NCBI GenBank assembly: GCA_017520935.1
Contig: JAFXEF010000057.1
Location: 28,054 to 92,053, forward strand
Source: Bacteroidaceae bacterium
Lineage (GTDB): Bacteria > Bacteroidota > Bacteroidia > Bacteroidales > Bacteroidaceae
Direction: 5' to 3'
DNA: 64,000 nucleotides
Shown here: piece by piece, positions 34,678 to 42,641 of the stretch
How the letters are laid out: each line of letters begins with the position of its first letter
Position numbering within the stretch: the first letter of the stretch is position 1
Notes under the pieces: model-generated
What the model saw: the letters and a program-made list of their open reading frames with translations, nothing else
Databases searched by the model: none
Told to the model about the DNA's origin: nothing
Translations under genes and position numbers: made by a program

Positions 34678-36264
34678 ATGATGAAACGCATATTACCTTT
34701 TATAATAGTCCTTGTCTGTGCCTTCAGAACCACAGCACAGAACAACAATGCTGATATGGAGCAGGTGCGCAAGCTCGTGCTTTCACATAGTGCCATCGCC
34801 AACCTTTATGTAGACGAAGTAAACGAAGGAAAAGTGGTGGAGGCCGCCATACGTGCTATGCTCAAGGAACTCGACCCCCACTCTACATACCTTACGGCCA
34901 AGGAGGTGGAGAAGATGAACGAACCGTTGCAAGGAAACTTCGAGGGTATAGGTGTACAGTTCAATATGGCCGATGACACGCTTTTCGTCATTCAAACCGT
35001 GAGCAAGGGTCCTTCGGAGAAGGTGGGAATACTGCCAGGTGACCGTATCGTGACGGTCAATGACACAGCCATTGCAGGCGTAAAGATGCCACGCGATGAG
35101 ATCATGAAACGCCTACGCGGCCCCAAGGATTCGGTAGTAGAGCTCGGTATCGTACGTCGTGGATACGACGAGCCACTGACCTTCCGCGTAACCCGTGACA
35201 AGATACCCGTGAACACGCTTGATGCAGCCTATATGATTGCACCCAAAGTGGGTTACATTAAGATAAGTAGCTTCGGAGCCACTACGCATCAGGAGTTCAA
35301 CGATGCTGTAGCCACACTCAGAAAGGAGAAGATGCAGCACCTTATCCTCGACCTGCAGGGCAACGGAGGTGGATATCTGAAGGCTGCTGTGGATATGGCC
35401 AGCGACTTTCTGCAGCCTGGACAGCAGGTTGTATATACCGAGGGGAATAGCTCACCCCGCTCAGAGTTCAACGCCAACGGCAAGGGACAATTCCGTGAGG
35501 GGCGTCTCGTAGTGCTCATCGATGAGTATTCGGCATCGGCCTCAGAGATTGTGACGGGAGCCGTGCAGGATTGGGATCGCGGCATCGTGGTAGGCCGCCG
35601 CTCATTCGGCAAGGGACTCGTACAACGCCCTATCCCTCTGCCCGACGGTTCGATGATACGCCTTACCGTAGCCCGCTACCACACTCCCTCGGGGCGCTGC
35701 ATCCAGAAGCCCTATGGTGAGGATATAGACTACCGTAAAGATCTCGTGGAACGATTCAACAAAGGTGAGCTGATGCATGCCGACAGCATCCACTTCCCCG
35801 ACTCGCTTAAATATCAGACCAAGCAACTGGCACGTACCGTCTATGGTGGCGGAGGCATTATGCCCGACTATTTCGTACCACTCGACACCATGAGTTATAC
35901 CAAATATCACCGCGAGCTGACAGCCAAGGGAGCTATCGTGGCCACAAACCTTACCGTCATCGACCGCTATCGCAAAGATTACGAGAAACGTTATCCTGAT
36001 TTCAAGACCTACAACAAGCATTTCGAGGTGGACGATACCGTCCTTGACATACTACGTGCCGAGGCCGACAAGGCAGGCGTTAAGCACGACGAAGAGCTCT
36101 ACCAAGCCTCGCTACCGCTCATCAAGGTGCAGCTCAAGGCTCTCATTGCCCGCGACCTATGGGATATGACCCAATTCTACGAGATATTCAATCACACCGA
36201 TGAGACGGTGATGAAGGGGTTGGAAATCATACAAGACAAGGAGTTTGGGCTAAATAAGAGATAG
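34678..36264 (+). CDS. S41 family C-terminal processing peptidase
   Basis: A 528-residue exported serine protease (signal MMKRILPFIIVLVCAFRTTAQ; this start places the signal at the N-terminus, unlike an ATG nine codons upstream). An N-terminal helical region is followed by a PDZ domain (about 75-160, GIGVQFNMADD and PGDRIVTVNDTAI) and the tail-specific protease domain with a Ser-Lys dyad: Ser287 in SASASEIV and Lys312 in RSFGKG, spaced 25 residues as in CtpA. Acts in the periplasm on exposed C-termini. It precedes the porP-gldKLMN operon, separated by the hairpin 36283-36324, so any link to T9SS cargo C-termini is speculative. Confidence 0.92.
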   Translation: MMKRILPFIIVLVCAFRTTAQNNNADMEQVRKLVLSHSAIANLYVDEVNEGKVVEAAIRAMLKELDPHSTYLTAKEVEKMNEPLQGNFEGIGVQFNMADDTLFVIQTVSKGPSEKVGILPGDRIVTVNDTAIAGVKMPRDEIMKRLRGPKDSVVELGIVRRGYDEPLTFRVTRDKIPVNTLDAAYMIAPKVGYIKISSFGATTHQEFNDAVATLRKEKMQHLILDLQGNGGGYLKAAVDMASDFLQPGQQVVYTEGNSSPRSEFNANGKGQFREGRLVVLIDEYSASASEIVTGAVQDWDRGIVVGRRSFGKGLVQRPIPLPDGSMIRLTVARYHTPSGRCIQKPYGEDIDYRKDLVERFNKGELMHADSIHFPDSLKYQTKQLARTVYGGGGIMPDYFVPLDTMSYTKYHRELTAKGAIVATNLTVIDRYRKDYEKRYPDFKTYNKHFEVDDTVLDILRAEADKAGVKHDEELYQASLPLIKVQLKALIARDLWDMTQFYEIFNHTDETVMKGLEIIQDKEFGLNKR

Positions 36265-36282
36265 CCAGGCCGCAGACCAACG

Positions 36283-36324
36283 AAACGGCAGAATCTACAT
36301 ACTAAACTTGAGATTCTGCCGTTT
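36283..36324 (+). terminator. Hairpin between the S41 peptidase gene and porP
   Basis: Perfect 14-base arms (36283-36296, 36311-36324) with a 14-base loop, the second arm ending GTTT. It separates the peptidase gene from the T9SS operon. Confidence 0.65.
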
Positions 36325-36330
36325 ATAGAA

Positions 36331-37272
36331 ATGATGTACATCAGAAAAACGATATTGACACTATGCATGGTGCTCCTCGCCGTGACGGCACGGGCACAGT
36401 TTGACACGCACTTTACACATTATTGGGCGCTGCAAGGCTACTATAACCCTGCAGTGGCCGGACTTAGCGACCGGCTCAACATATACGGCACCTATGCCAT
36501 GCAGATGGCGGGCTACACCAATGCCCCAGCGACGATGCTTGTAGGAGCCGATATGGTGTTACCTACCGAGCAGAAGAACCAGGCCGTGAGTGCCAATCTA
36601 TACAATGAGTCTATCGGTCTCTTTACCAACCAGCGCCTCTTTGCCGGCTATGCCTACCGATTTGCTCTATGGGGCGGCCGCATGGCATTGGGTGCAAGCA
36701 TCGGTTCACTGGAGCAGAAGTTTGACGGTTCAAAGGTCGAGGCAGAAGAGCCAGGCGACGATGCTTTCCCTTCATCGGAGGTAGAGGGTATAGGACTTGA
36801 CCTCACGGCAGGAGTACACTACACACACCGTCTCTTCTATGCCGGACTATCGGTAATGCACCTCACAGCACCCACCATCGAACTGGGCGAGACCAACGAG
36901 ATAAAGATTGATCCCACGTATTATTTTAGTGGCGGATGCAATATTCAGTTGAAGAATCCGTTATTATCCATACAGCCCTCAATGCAAGTGATGACCGACC
37001 TGCAAGCTTGGCGGGCCGACCTCACGGTACGAGGAACCTACACCTACGACGAGAAACGCTACTATGCAGGCCTCACCTACAGCCCCATGACCTCGGTAGC
37101 GATACTTCTTGGAGGAGAGATCAACAGCGTGACGTTTGGCTATGCCTACGAACTGTTCACCTCGGGAGTAGGACTCATCCACGGAAGCCACGACCTGTAT
37201 GTGGGGTATGTGATGGACCTGGATTTATTCAAAAAAGGAAAGAACAAACATAAAAGTATACGTATATTATAA
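36331..37272 (+). CDS. porP: PorP/SprF family T9SS outer membrane protein
   Basis: A 313-residue beta-barrel protein with signal peptide (MYIRKTILTLCMVLLAVTARAQ). The sequence after it, FDTHFTHYWALQGYYNPAVAGL, is the hallmark of the PorP/SprF family, followed by alternating strands to the C-terminus. PorP associates with PorE and the PorK-PorN ring at the outer membrane. Two adjacent ATG codons could serve as start. First gene of a tight operon: 5, 14, 12 and 27 bases separate it and the next four genes. Confidence 0.94.
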   Translation: MMYIRKTILTLCMVLLAVTARAQFDTHFTHYWALQGYYNPAVAGLSDRLNIYGTYAMQMAGYTNAPATMLVGADMVLPTEQKNQAVSANLYNESIGLFTNQRLFAGYAYRFALWGGRMALGASIGSLEQKFDGSKVEAEEPGDDAFPSSEVEGIGLDLTAGVHYTHRLFYAGLSVMHLTAPTIELGETNEIKIDPTYYFSGGCNIQLKNPLLSIQPSMQVMTDLQAWRADLTVRGTYTYDEKRYYAGLTYSPMTSVAILLGGEINSVTFGYAYELFTSGVGLIHGSHDLYVGYVMDLDLFKKGKNKHKSIRIL

Positions 37273-37277
37273 CTCGT

Positions 37278-38702
37278 ATGATGAAGAAAACATGGATTAT
37301 GGGTCTGGCTGTTGCAGCATTGCTTACCTCCTGTGTGGGGTCAAACAATGCGGCTATGGCTGTTGGCGGTGAACTGACGGGCTCGCGCTCGACAGCATTC
37401 AACGAACCGGCACCCTTCGGGATGGTGCTTGTTCCGCGTGGCTCACTCAAACTGGGAGAAGAAGAAACCGATAGCCTTTGGGGCTCAAATGCACCCTACA
37501 AAGAGATTTCAGTAGAGTCATTCTGGATGGACGATACAGAGATAACCAATGCTGAGTATCGTCAATTCATCCACTGGGTGCGCGACTCTATCATCCGCGA
37601 ACGCTTGGCCGACCCTGCCTATGGTGGTGACGAAACCTTCAAGATTGAGGAAGACGAATATGGCGAACCCATCACTCCCTATCTCAACTGGAAAAAGCCT
37701 ATCCCTTGGCGCAAGGCAAATGAGGATCAACTCATTGCCATACAGAGCGTATACAAACGCAATCCCTATACAGGTACCCTGGAGCTTGACCCACGCCAGA
37801 TGAACTATCGTTACGAGATTGTAGACTACACGCAGGCAGCCCTGCGCAAGAACCAACTCGACGCAGCAATGCGTGTGCGCAATACTGATGTAAAGGTCAA
37901 TCCCGACGAGGTTATCATGATCTCGAAGGACACCGCCTACATCAACGAGGACGGCCAGATTGTGCGCGAGACCATCAACCGCCCTCTCTCGGGGCCTTAC
38001 GACTTCGTCAACACCTATATTGTGAACGTATACCCCGATACCACTTGTTGGGTCAATGACTTCCCCAATGCCAATAATGAGATGTATATGCAGCTTTATT
38101 TCAACCACCCCAACTACAACGATTATCCTGTAGTAGGCGTGAGTTGGGAACAGGCCAATGCCTTCTGTGCATGGCGCACCGATTTCCTCCTGCGTGGCCT
38201 TGGTCCACAAGCTAAGTATGTGCAGCGTTATCGCCTCCCCACAGAAGCCGAATGGGAATATGCCGCCCGCGGCAAGGAGGGTACACTCTTTCCCTGGATG
38301 CAGGATGGCACCAAGAGCGATGAAGGCTGCTTCTATGCCAACTTCAAGCCCGAACGCGGCAACTACACCAAGGACGGTAGTCTCATCACGACCAAGGTCG
38401 GTTCATACTCGGCCAACAGCCACGGTCTGTTTGATATGGCGGGCAACGTAGCCGAATGGACATCTACCGTATACACCGAGGCTGGCGTGTTGCAGATGAG
38501 CGACATGAATCCCGAGCTCTTCTACAACGCAGCTAAGGAGGATCCCTATTATATGAAGAAGAAGACCGTACGTGGCGGTTCGTGGAAAGATCCCGAGAAG
38601 TTTATCCAATCCGTATCACGCACCTACGAATATCAGAATGAAACACGCTCCTACATCGGCTTCCGCTGTGTGCGTTCCTATGTGGGGACAATCAAAAAAT
38701 AA
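37278..38702 (+). CDS. gldK: T9SS ring lipoprotein GldK/PorK
   Basis: A 474-residue outer-membrane lipoprotein (lipobox LLTSC, Cys19) that forms the large periplasmic ring of the T9SS together with GldN. It has the formylglycine-generating-enzyme-like (SUMF1) fold: MVLVPRGSLKLGEEE (about 50-64), YRLPTEAEWEYAARG (about 316-330) and VRGGSWKDPEKF through YIGFRCVRS at the end. In GldK this fold is structural rather than catalytic. Start at the first of two ATG codons, 5 bases after porP. Confidence 0.95.
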   Translation: MMKKTWIMGLAVAALLTSCVGSNNAAMAVGGELTGSRSTAFNEPAPFGMVLVPRGSLKLGEEETDSLWGSNAPYKEISVESFWMDDTEITNAEYRQFIHWVRDSIIRERLADPAYGGDETFKIEEDEYGEPITPYLNWKKPIPWRKANEDQLIAIQSVYKRNPYTGTLELDPRQMNYRYEIVDYTQAALRKNQLDAAMRVRNTDVKVNPDEVIMISKDTAYINEDGQIVRETINRPLSGPYDFVNTYIVNVYPDTTCWVNDFPNANNEMYMQLYFNHPNYNDYPVVGVSWEQANAFCAWRTDFLLRGLGPQAKYVQRYRLPTEAEWEYAARGKEGTLFPWMQDGTKSDEGCFYANFKPERGNYTKDGSLITTKVGSYSANSHGLFDMAGNVAEWTSTVYTEAGVLQMSDMNPELFYNAAKEDPYYMKKKTVRGGSWKDPEKFIQSVSRTYEYQNETRSYIGFRCVRSYVGTIKK

Positions 38703-38716
38703 TAACTATAGAAACA

Positions 38717-39571
38717 ATGGAACAGAATAAAAGCATGATAACTCGCTTCCAGGACTTCCTGGAGACTGAGAAGGGACAAACCATATTGAACTACCTCTAC
38801 AGTTGGGGTGCAGCTGTCGTAATATTGGGTGCCCTCTTCAAACTCACCCACATCAGTGGTGCCGACCTGATGCTCTTCATCGGTATGGGTACTGAGGTAC
38901 TCACCTTCATCGTCAACGGTTTTGAACGTCAGTCAAGCGCCAAGAGCGATGAAACTCCAACCACAGCAGGTGGTGCCGTAATTATCGGTGGCACTCCCAC
39001 AACGGGTACTATAGCCGTAGGCAATGCCGTTCCCGTAGGAAACGTAACAGCAGGCTCTAACACAGCCTCCCAACTCGATGCCGATACCCTAAACGCTATG
39101 GCCAATATTGCTGCCGCAAACGCTGCTATGGTAGCCGCCCAAGGTTCTACCGCTCCCGCAGAAGTTGCTGTCGGCGCTAACACGGTTGCCACAACCCAGC
39201 CCGCAGTGCCCGTAATAGACAGCAAGGTCGATGTGCCCGAACTACAACAGGTGACACAAGACTATATCGAGAAGTTGCGCGAACTCACCGAATCGTTCCA
39301 ACATATCTCCGACCAGTCATCACAACTCGAAGCCAGTGCCGATGAGGTAGAACGTCTCAGCCGCAACCTCACCTCTATTAACACCATCTATGAAATGCAC
39401 CTCAAGAGCCTCGGCTCACAGATTGGCAATATTGACCTTGTCAACGAGCAGACACGCCGCATGGCCGAGCAAATCGAGGAACTCAACCAGGTATACGACC
39501 GAATGTTGCAGTCCATGACTGTAAACATGAAGGTAGGCCGCAATGCCGACGAACAGAGTAAGGAAGCCTAA
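38717..39571 (+). CDS. gldL: T9SS motor protein GldL/PorL
   Basis: A 284-residue inner-membrane protein that with GldM forms the proton-driven motor of T9SS. Two membrane helices lie at about 28-44 and 49-68; the conserved motor glutamate is Glu60 in GMGTEVLTF, and His45 closes the first helix. The cytoplasmic part begins with a long Ala/Thr/Val/Pro-rich low-complexity stretch (about 78-175), followed by a coiled coil (about 175-275) seen in ESFQHISDQSSQLEASADEV. Fourteen bases after gldK. Confidence 0.95.
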   Translation: MEQNKSMITRFQDFLETEKGQTILNYLYSWGAAVVILGALFKLTHISGADLMLFIGMGTEVLTFIVNGFERQSSAKSDETPTTAGGAVIIGGTPTTGTIAVGNAVPVGNVTAGSNTASQLDADTLNAMANIAAANAAMVAAQGSTAPAEVAVGANTVATTQPAVPVIDSKVDVPELQQVTQDYIEKLRELTESFQHISDQSSQLEASADEVERLSRNLTSINTIYEMHLKSLGSQIGNIDLVNEQTRRMAEQIEELNQVYDRMLQSMTVNMKVGRNADEQSKEA

Positions 39572-39583
39572 CACACACGCACT

Positions 39584-41158
39584 ATGAGCGCAGGAAAGAA
39601 AAAGCTGACGCCTCGTCAGCGAATGATCAACTTGATGTACATCGTGCTGATGGCGATGCTCGCCCTCAACGTATCGTCCGATGTGCTCAATGGCTTCACC
39701 ATCGTCGACTCGGGGCTGAGCCGCAGTACCGACAATGCCACCAAGCAGAACCTTGCGATCTTCCAGGACTTTGAGGCACAGATGGCCAAGAATCCCGAAA
39801 AGGTGGGCGAGTGGTATGTCAAGGCAAAGCGCGTGAAGGAACTCTCCGACTCGGCCTGCAACTATGCCGAAGAGCTCAAAGTACGTATGGTGCGCGAGGC
39901 CGACGGTAACAAAGCCGATGTGCGCAACATCAAGAATAAAGAGGATCTCGAAGCCGCCAACTTCGTGATGCTGGCACCCGGCATCGGTGAGGGACACAAA
40001 CTCTACGAGCTCATCAACAACTACCGCGACCAGGTGGTATCGATGATTACCGATACCGTACAGCAGCGAATCATCAGCGACAACTTCGACACCTCAGTGC
40101 CCCAGACCGAAAACTCATTGGGTAAGAATTGGGAGCAATATAATTTCGAAAACATGCCCGTAGCTGCTGCTGTGACCCTGCTCACCAAGTTCCAGAACGA
40201 TGTTCGCTATGCCGAAGGTGAGATACTGCACGACCTCATCGTCAACATCGATGCCACCGACGTACGCGTCAACGAACTCAGTGCCTACGTCATCCCCACC
40301 TCACAGAATGTGGTACGCGGCAACACTTTCGGTGCCCGCATCATCATGGCCGCAGTGGATACCACTCAACGACCCAATATCTATATCAACGACAAGCTTG
40401 TAGAGACCCGGAACGGCTGGTACGAAGTGCCCTGCAACAGCACGGGCGACTTTACCCTCAACGGTTACCTCGAACTCAACGATGGCTCGGGTGAGACCGT
40501 ACGTCGCGACTTCTCACAGAAGTACACGGTAGTCGACCCCATCGCCACCGTATCGGCCTCGATGATGAATGTGCTCTATGCCGGCTACGACAACCCCATC
40601 GCCATCTCCGTACCGGGTGTGCCCAACAACAAGGTATCGGCCCGCATCGCCAATGGTAATGGCACATTGCGCCCCGTGGCCGGTGGGTTCATTGCCCACC
40701 CCACAAAGGTTGGTGCCGATGTGGTGATTGCCGTCAGTGCCGAGCAGAATGGACGTAGCCAAAGTATGGGCGAGTACACCTTCCGTGTGCGTCAGTTGCC
40801 CGACCCCACCCCATTTATTGAATATAAGGACGATAAGGGTGTCACCCAACGCTACCGTGGTGGTGGCACCAAGCTCAACAAGCAGGCCCTGATGGGTGCC
40901 GAAGGCATCATCGCTGCTATTGACGACGGCTTGCTCAACATCGGCTTCCGTGTCATCAGCTTCGAGACCGTAACGTTCGACAACATGGGTAATGCCATGC
41001 CCGAGCTCTCCAACGGAGCCAATTTCTCGGAGCGTCAGAAGAGCACCTTCCGTCGCCTTACCCGCGGCAAGCGCTTCTACATCTCGAGCGTGAAGGCGGT
41101 AGGCCCCGACGGTATAGAGCGCCAGTTGCCATCAACCTTGGAAGTGATAATTAACTAA
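39584..41158 (+). CDS. gldM: T9SS motor/shaft protein GldM/PorM
   Basis: A 524-residue protein with a short basic cytoplasmic N-terminus (KKKLTPRQRM, with the conserved arginines before the helix), one membrane helix (about 15-33, MINLMYIVLMAMLALNVSSD) and four periplasmic domains reaching the GldK-GldN ring. The dimer in a GldL pentamer transmits rotation or conformational energy. The C-terminal domains (about 225-524) are Ig-like. Twelve bases after gldL. Confidence 0.95.
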   Translation: MSAGKKKLTPRQRMINLMYIVLMAMLALNVSSDVLNGFTIVDSGLSRSTDNATKQNLAIFQDFEAQMAKNPEKVGEWYVKAKRVKELSDSACNYAEELKVRMVREADGNKADVRNIKNKEDLEAANFVMLAPGIGEGHKLYELINNYRDQVVSMITDTVQQRIISDNFDTSVPQTENSLGKNWEQYNFENMPVAAAVTLLTKFQNDVRYAEGEILHDLIVNIDATDVRVNELSAYVIPTSQNVVRGNTFGARIIMAAVDTTQRPNIYINDKLVETRNGWYEVPCNSTGDFTLNGYLELNDGSGETVRRDFSQKYTVVDPIATVSASMMNVLYAGYDNPIAISVPGVPNNKVSARIANGNGTLRPVAGGFIAHPTKVGADVVIAVSAEQNGRSQSMGEYTFRVRQLPDPTPFIEYKDDKGVTQRYRGGGTKLNKQALMGAEGIIAAIDDGLLNIGFRVISFETVTFDNMGNAMPELSNGANFSERQKSTFRRLTRGKRFYISSVKAVGPDGIERQLPSTLEVIIN

Positions 41159-41185
41159 GAAAGAGGCCCCCAAAATAACAACGAT

Positions 41186-42274
41186 ATGAAACTGAAATCT
41201 CTCATTACAATAGCAACCTTGCTTGTCTGTGTCCAAGGAACAATGGCACAGCCTAAGGCACGCCTCAAGGCACAAGCTGAGGCCGAGAAGAAGACCGAGA
41301 CATCGCTCAGCGAGCGTGCCAAGGCACAGTATACCGCCCAGATGCCCGCCCCCACCGATGTAGTGTGGAAGCGCGACATCTACCGCACCCTCGACCTCAC
41401 CAAAGAGAAGAATGCTGCCCTCTACTATCCCGTAGAGCCGCTGGGCGAGCGTGTCAACCTCTTCACCCTCGTCATCCGCCTTGTGGCCGACGGTAAGGTA
41501 CCTGCCTACGAGTACCGCTCCGACGGCAATGAGCTCTTCACCGAGGACAACAAGTACAAGGTGACCGATATGCTGGAGAAATTCTACATCTATTACGAAG
41601 AGAAGGACGGCCACCTCACCATCAATGACAGCGACATCCCCTCGGGCGAGGTGCTCAGCTACTTCATCAAGGAGAGTTCCTTCTACGACCAGCGTACTGC
41701 CACCTACACCACCCGTGTCACCGCCATCTGCCCCGTACTGCACCGCAGTGGTGACTTTGGCAGCGATGTCACCAAGTATCCCATGTTCTGGCTCAACTAC
41801 GATGAGGTGAGCCCCTACCTCGGCCTTACCCCTCTCATGACCAGCAGCTACAACAACGTATCCAACATGAGCATCGACGACTACTTCGTTCGTAGCCTCT
41901 ACGAAGGCGACATCTACAAGACCGCTAACCTGCAGAACAAGCTCCTTGCCCAGTATTGCCCCAACGACACCTCCATGAAGGCCGAGCAGCAGCGCATCGA
42001 GAAAGAGCTCATCACCTTCGAGAACAAACTGTGGGGTATCGAAGAACCTGACACCACAAGCACAGCGACCGACAAGAAGGCTGAGAAGAAGGCGACACGT
42101 AGCACAGCCCGCAAGGGCAAGGCAGCAACTGCCGAGAAAAAGGCTACAGCTATAGAGAAGAATGAGACCATCGAGAAGAAAACCTCTGTGCGTACCGCAC
42201 GCCAACGTAACGCACCCTCCTCCATGTCTACATCCGGTGGGCAAACCCTCTCAGTGCGCCGTCAACGCAGATAG
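41186..42274 (+). CDS. gldN: T9SS ring protein GldN/PorN
   Basis: A 362-residue periplasmic protein (signal MKLKSLITIATLLVCVQGTMAQ) that forms the outer-membrane-associated ring with GldK. The DVVWKRDIYRTLDLTKEKNAALYYP segment around residues 55-80 (only in part quoted by family descriptions) is conserved. After residue ~285 the protein has a Lys/Ala/Thr/Glu-rich low-complexity tail of about 75 residues. Last gene of the operon; a 28-bp perfect hairpin follows. Confidence 0.94.
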   Translation: MKLKSLITIATLLVCVQGTMAQPKARLKAQAEAEKKTETSLSERAKAQYTAQMPAPTDVVWKRDIYRTLDLTKEKNAALYYPVEPLGERVNLFTLVIRLVADGKVPAYEYRSDGNELFTEDNKYKVTDMLEKFYIYYEEKDGHLTINDSDIPSGEVLSYFIKESSFYDQRTATYTTRVTAICPVLHRSGDFGSDVTKYPMFWLNYDEVSPYLGLTPLMTSSYNNVSNMSIDDYFVRSLYEGDIYKTANLQNKLLAQYCPNDTSMKAEQQRIEKELITFENKLWGIEEPDTTSTATDKKAEKKATRSTARKGKAATAEKKATAIEKNETIEKKTSVRTARQRNAPSSMSTSGGQTLSVRRQRR

Positions 42275-42282
42275 GTTACATA

Positions 42283-42342
42283 CGTATCACTAAAAGGCAA
42301 GGGGATGTTCTCAAGAACATCCCCTTGCCTTTTAGTGATACG
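42283..42342. terminator. Bidirectional terminator, 28-bp perfect hairpin
   Basis: Arms 42283-42310 and 42315-42342 are perfectly complementary with loop TCAA. It lies 8 bases after gldN and 6 bases beyond the stop of the minus-strand micropeptide gene, so it can end both transcripts. Confidence 0.85.
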
Positions 42343-42348
42343 TGGCGT

Positions 42349-42531
42349 TTACTCTCTCCCACTCCACAGGTCGCCCCATGTGCCACGATGACCACGACCC
42401 ATCTTCGCATCATCCTCAGTGATGTCGTCAGATATCATTACACTATCGTCACCATTCGACATGGCCATCATCTCTACTGTCTCGATGTTCATTTCCTCCA
42501 TAGAAGGAGTGATATATACTTTCTTGTTCAT
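42349..42531 (-). CDS. Micropeptide 1, paralogue of the peptide at 54191
   Basis: A 60-residue peptide starting MNKKVYITPSMEEMNIETVE, with an acidic block ISDDITEDDA and a Gly/Arg/Trp-rich end (MGRG, WGDLW, GRE). No signal peptide, membrane helix or cysteine. By hand alignment 41 of 59 positions are identical to the peptide at 54191-54370, and DNA identity includes many synonymous positions. Both genes lie just downstream of, and on the same strand as, a giant T9SS cargo gene (110 bases here). The Y-x-x-P opening recalls many short Bacteroidales hypothetical proteins. A leader-core (RiPP-like) or cargo-associated helper role are both possible; neither is shown. No modifying enzyme gene is adjacent. 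Confidence 0.8.
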   Translation of the reverse strand: MNKKVYITPSMEEMNIETVEMMAMSNGDDSVMISDDITEDDAKMGRGHRGTWGDLWSGRE

Positions 42532-42641
42532 AGTTCTAAAAGGGGAACCTCACTAACTTCCTCTTAAGGAAGGAGAACTCCAACATCGCAAGAGAGTTAG
42601 TAGAGGTCACTTGTTTTAATTTTTAACTCTTATTTTTTTAT

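Noticed and set aside
42349..42531. Micropeptide as a bacteriocin with export leader
   Set aside because: No double-glycine leader, cysteines, transporter or modifying enzyme nearby; kept as unknown.
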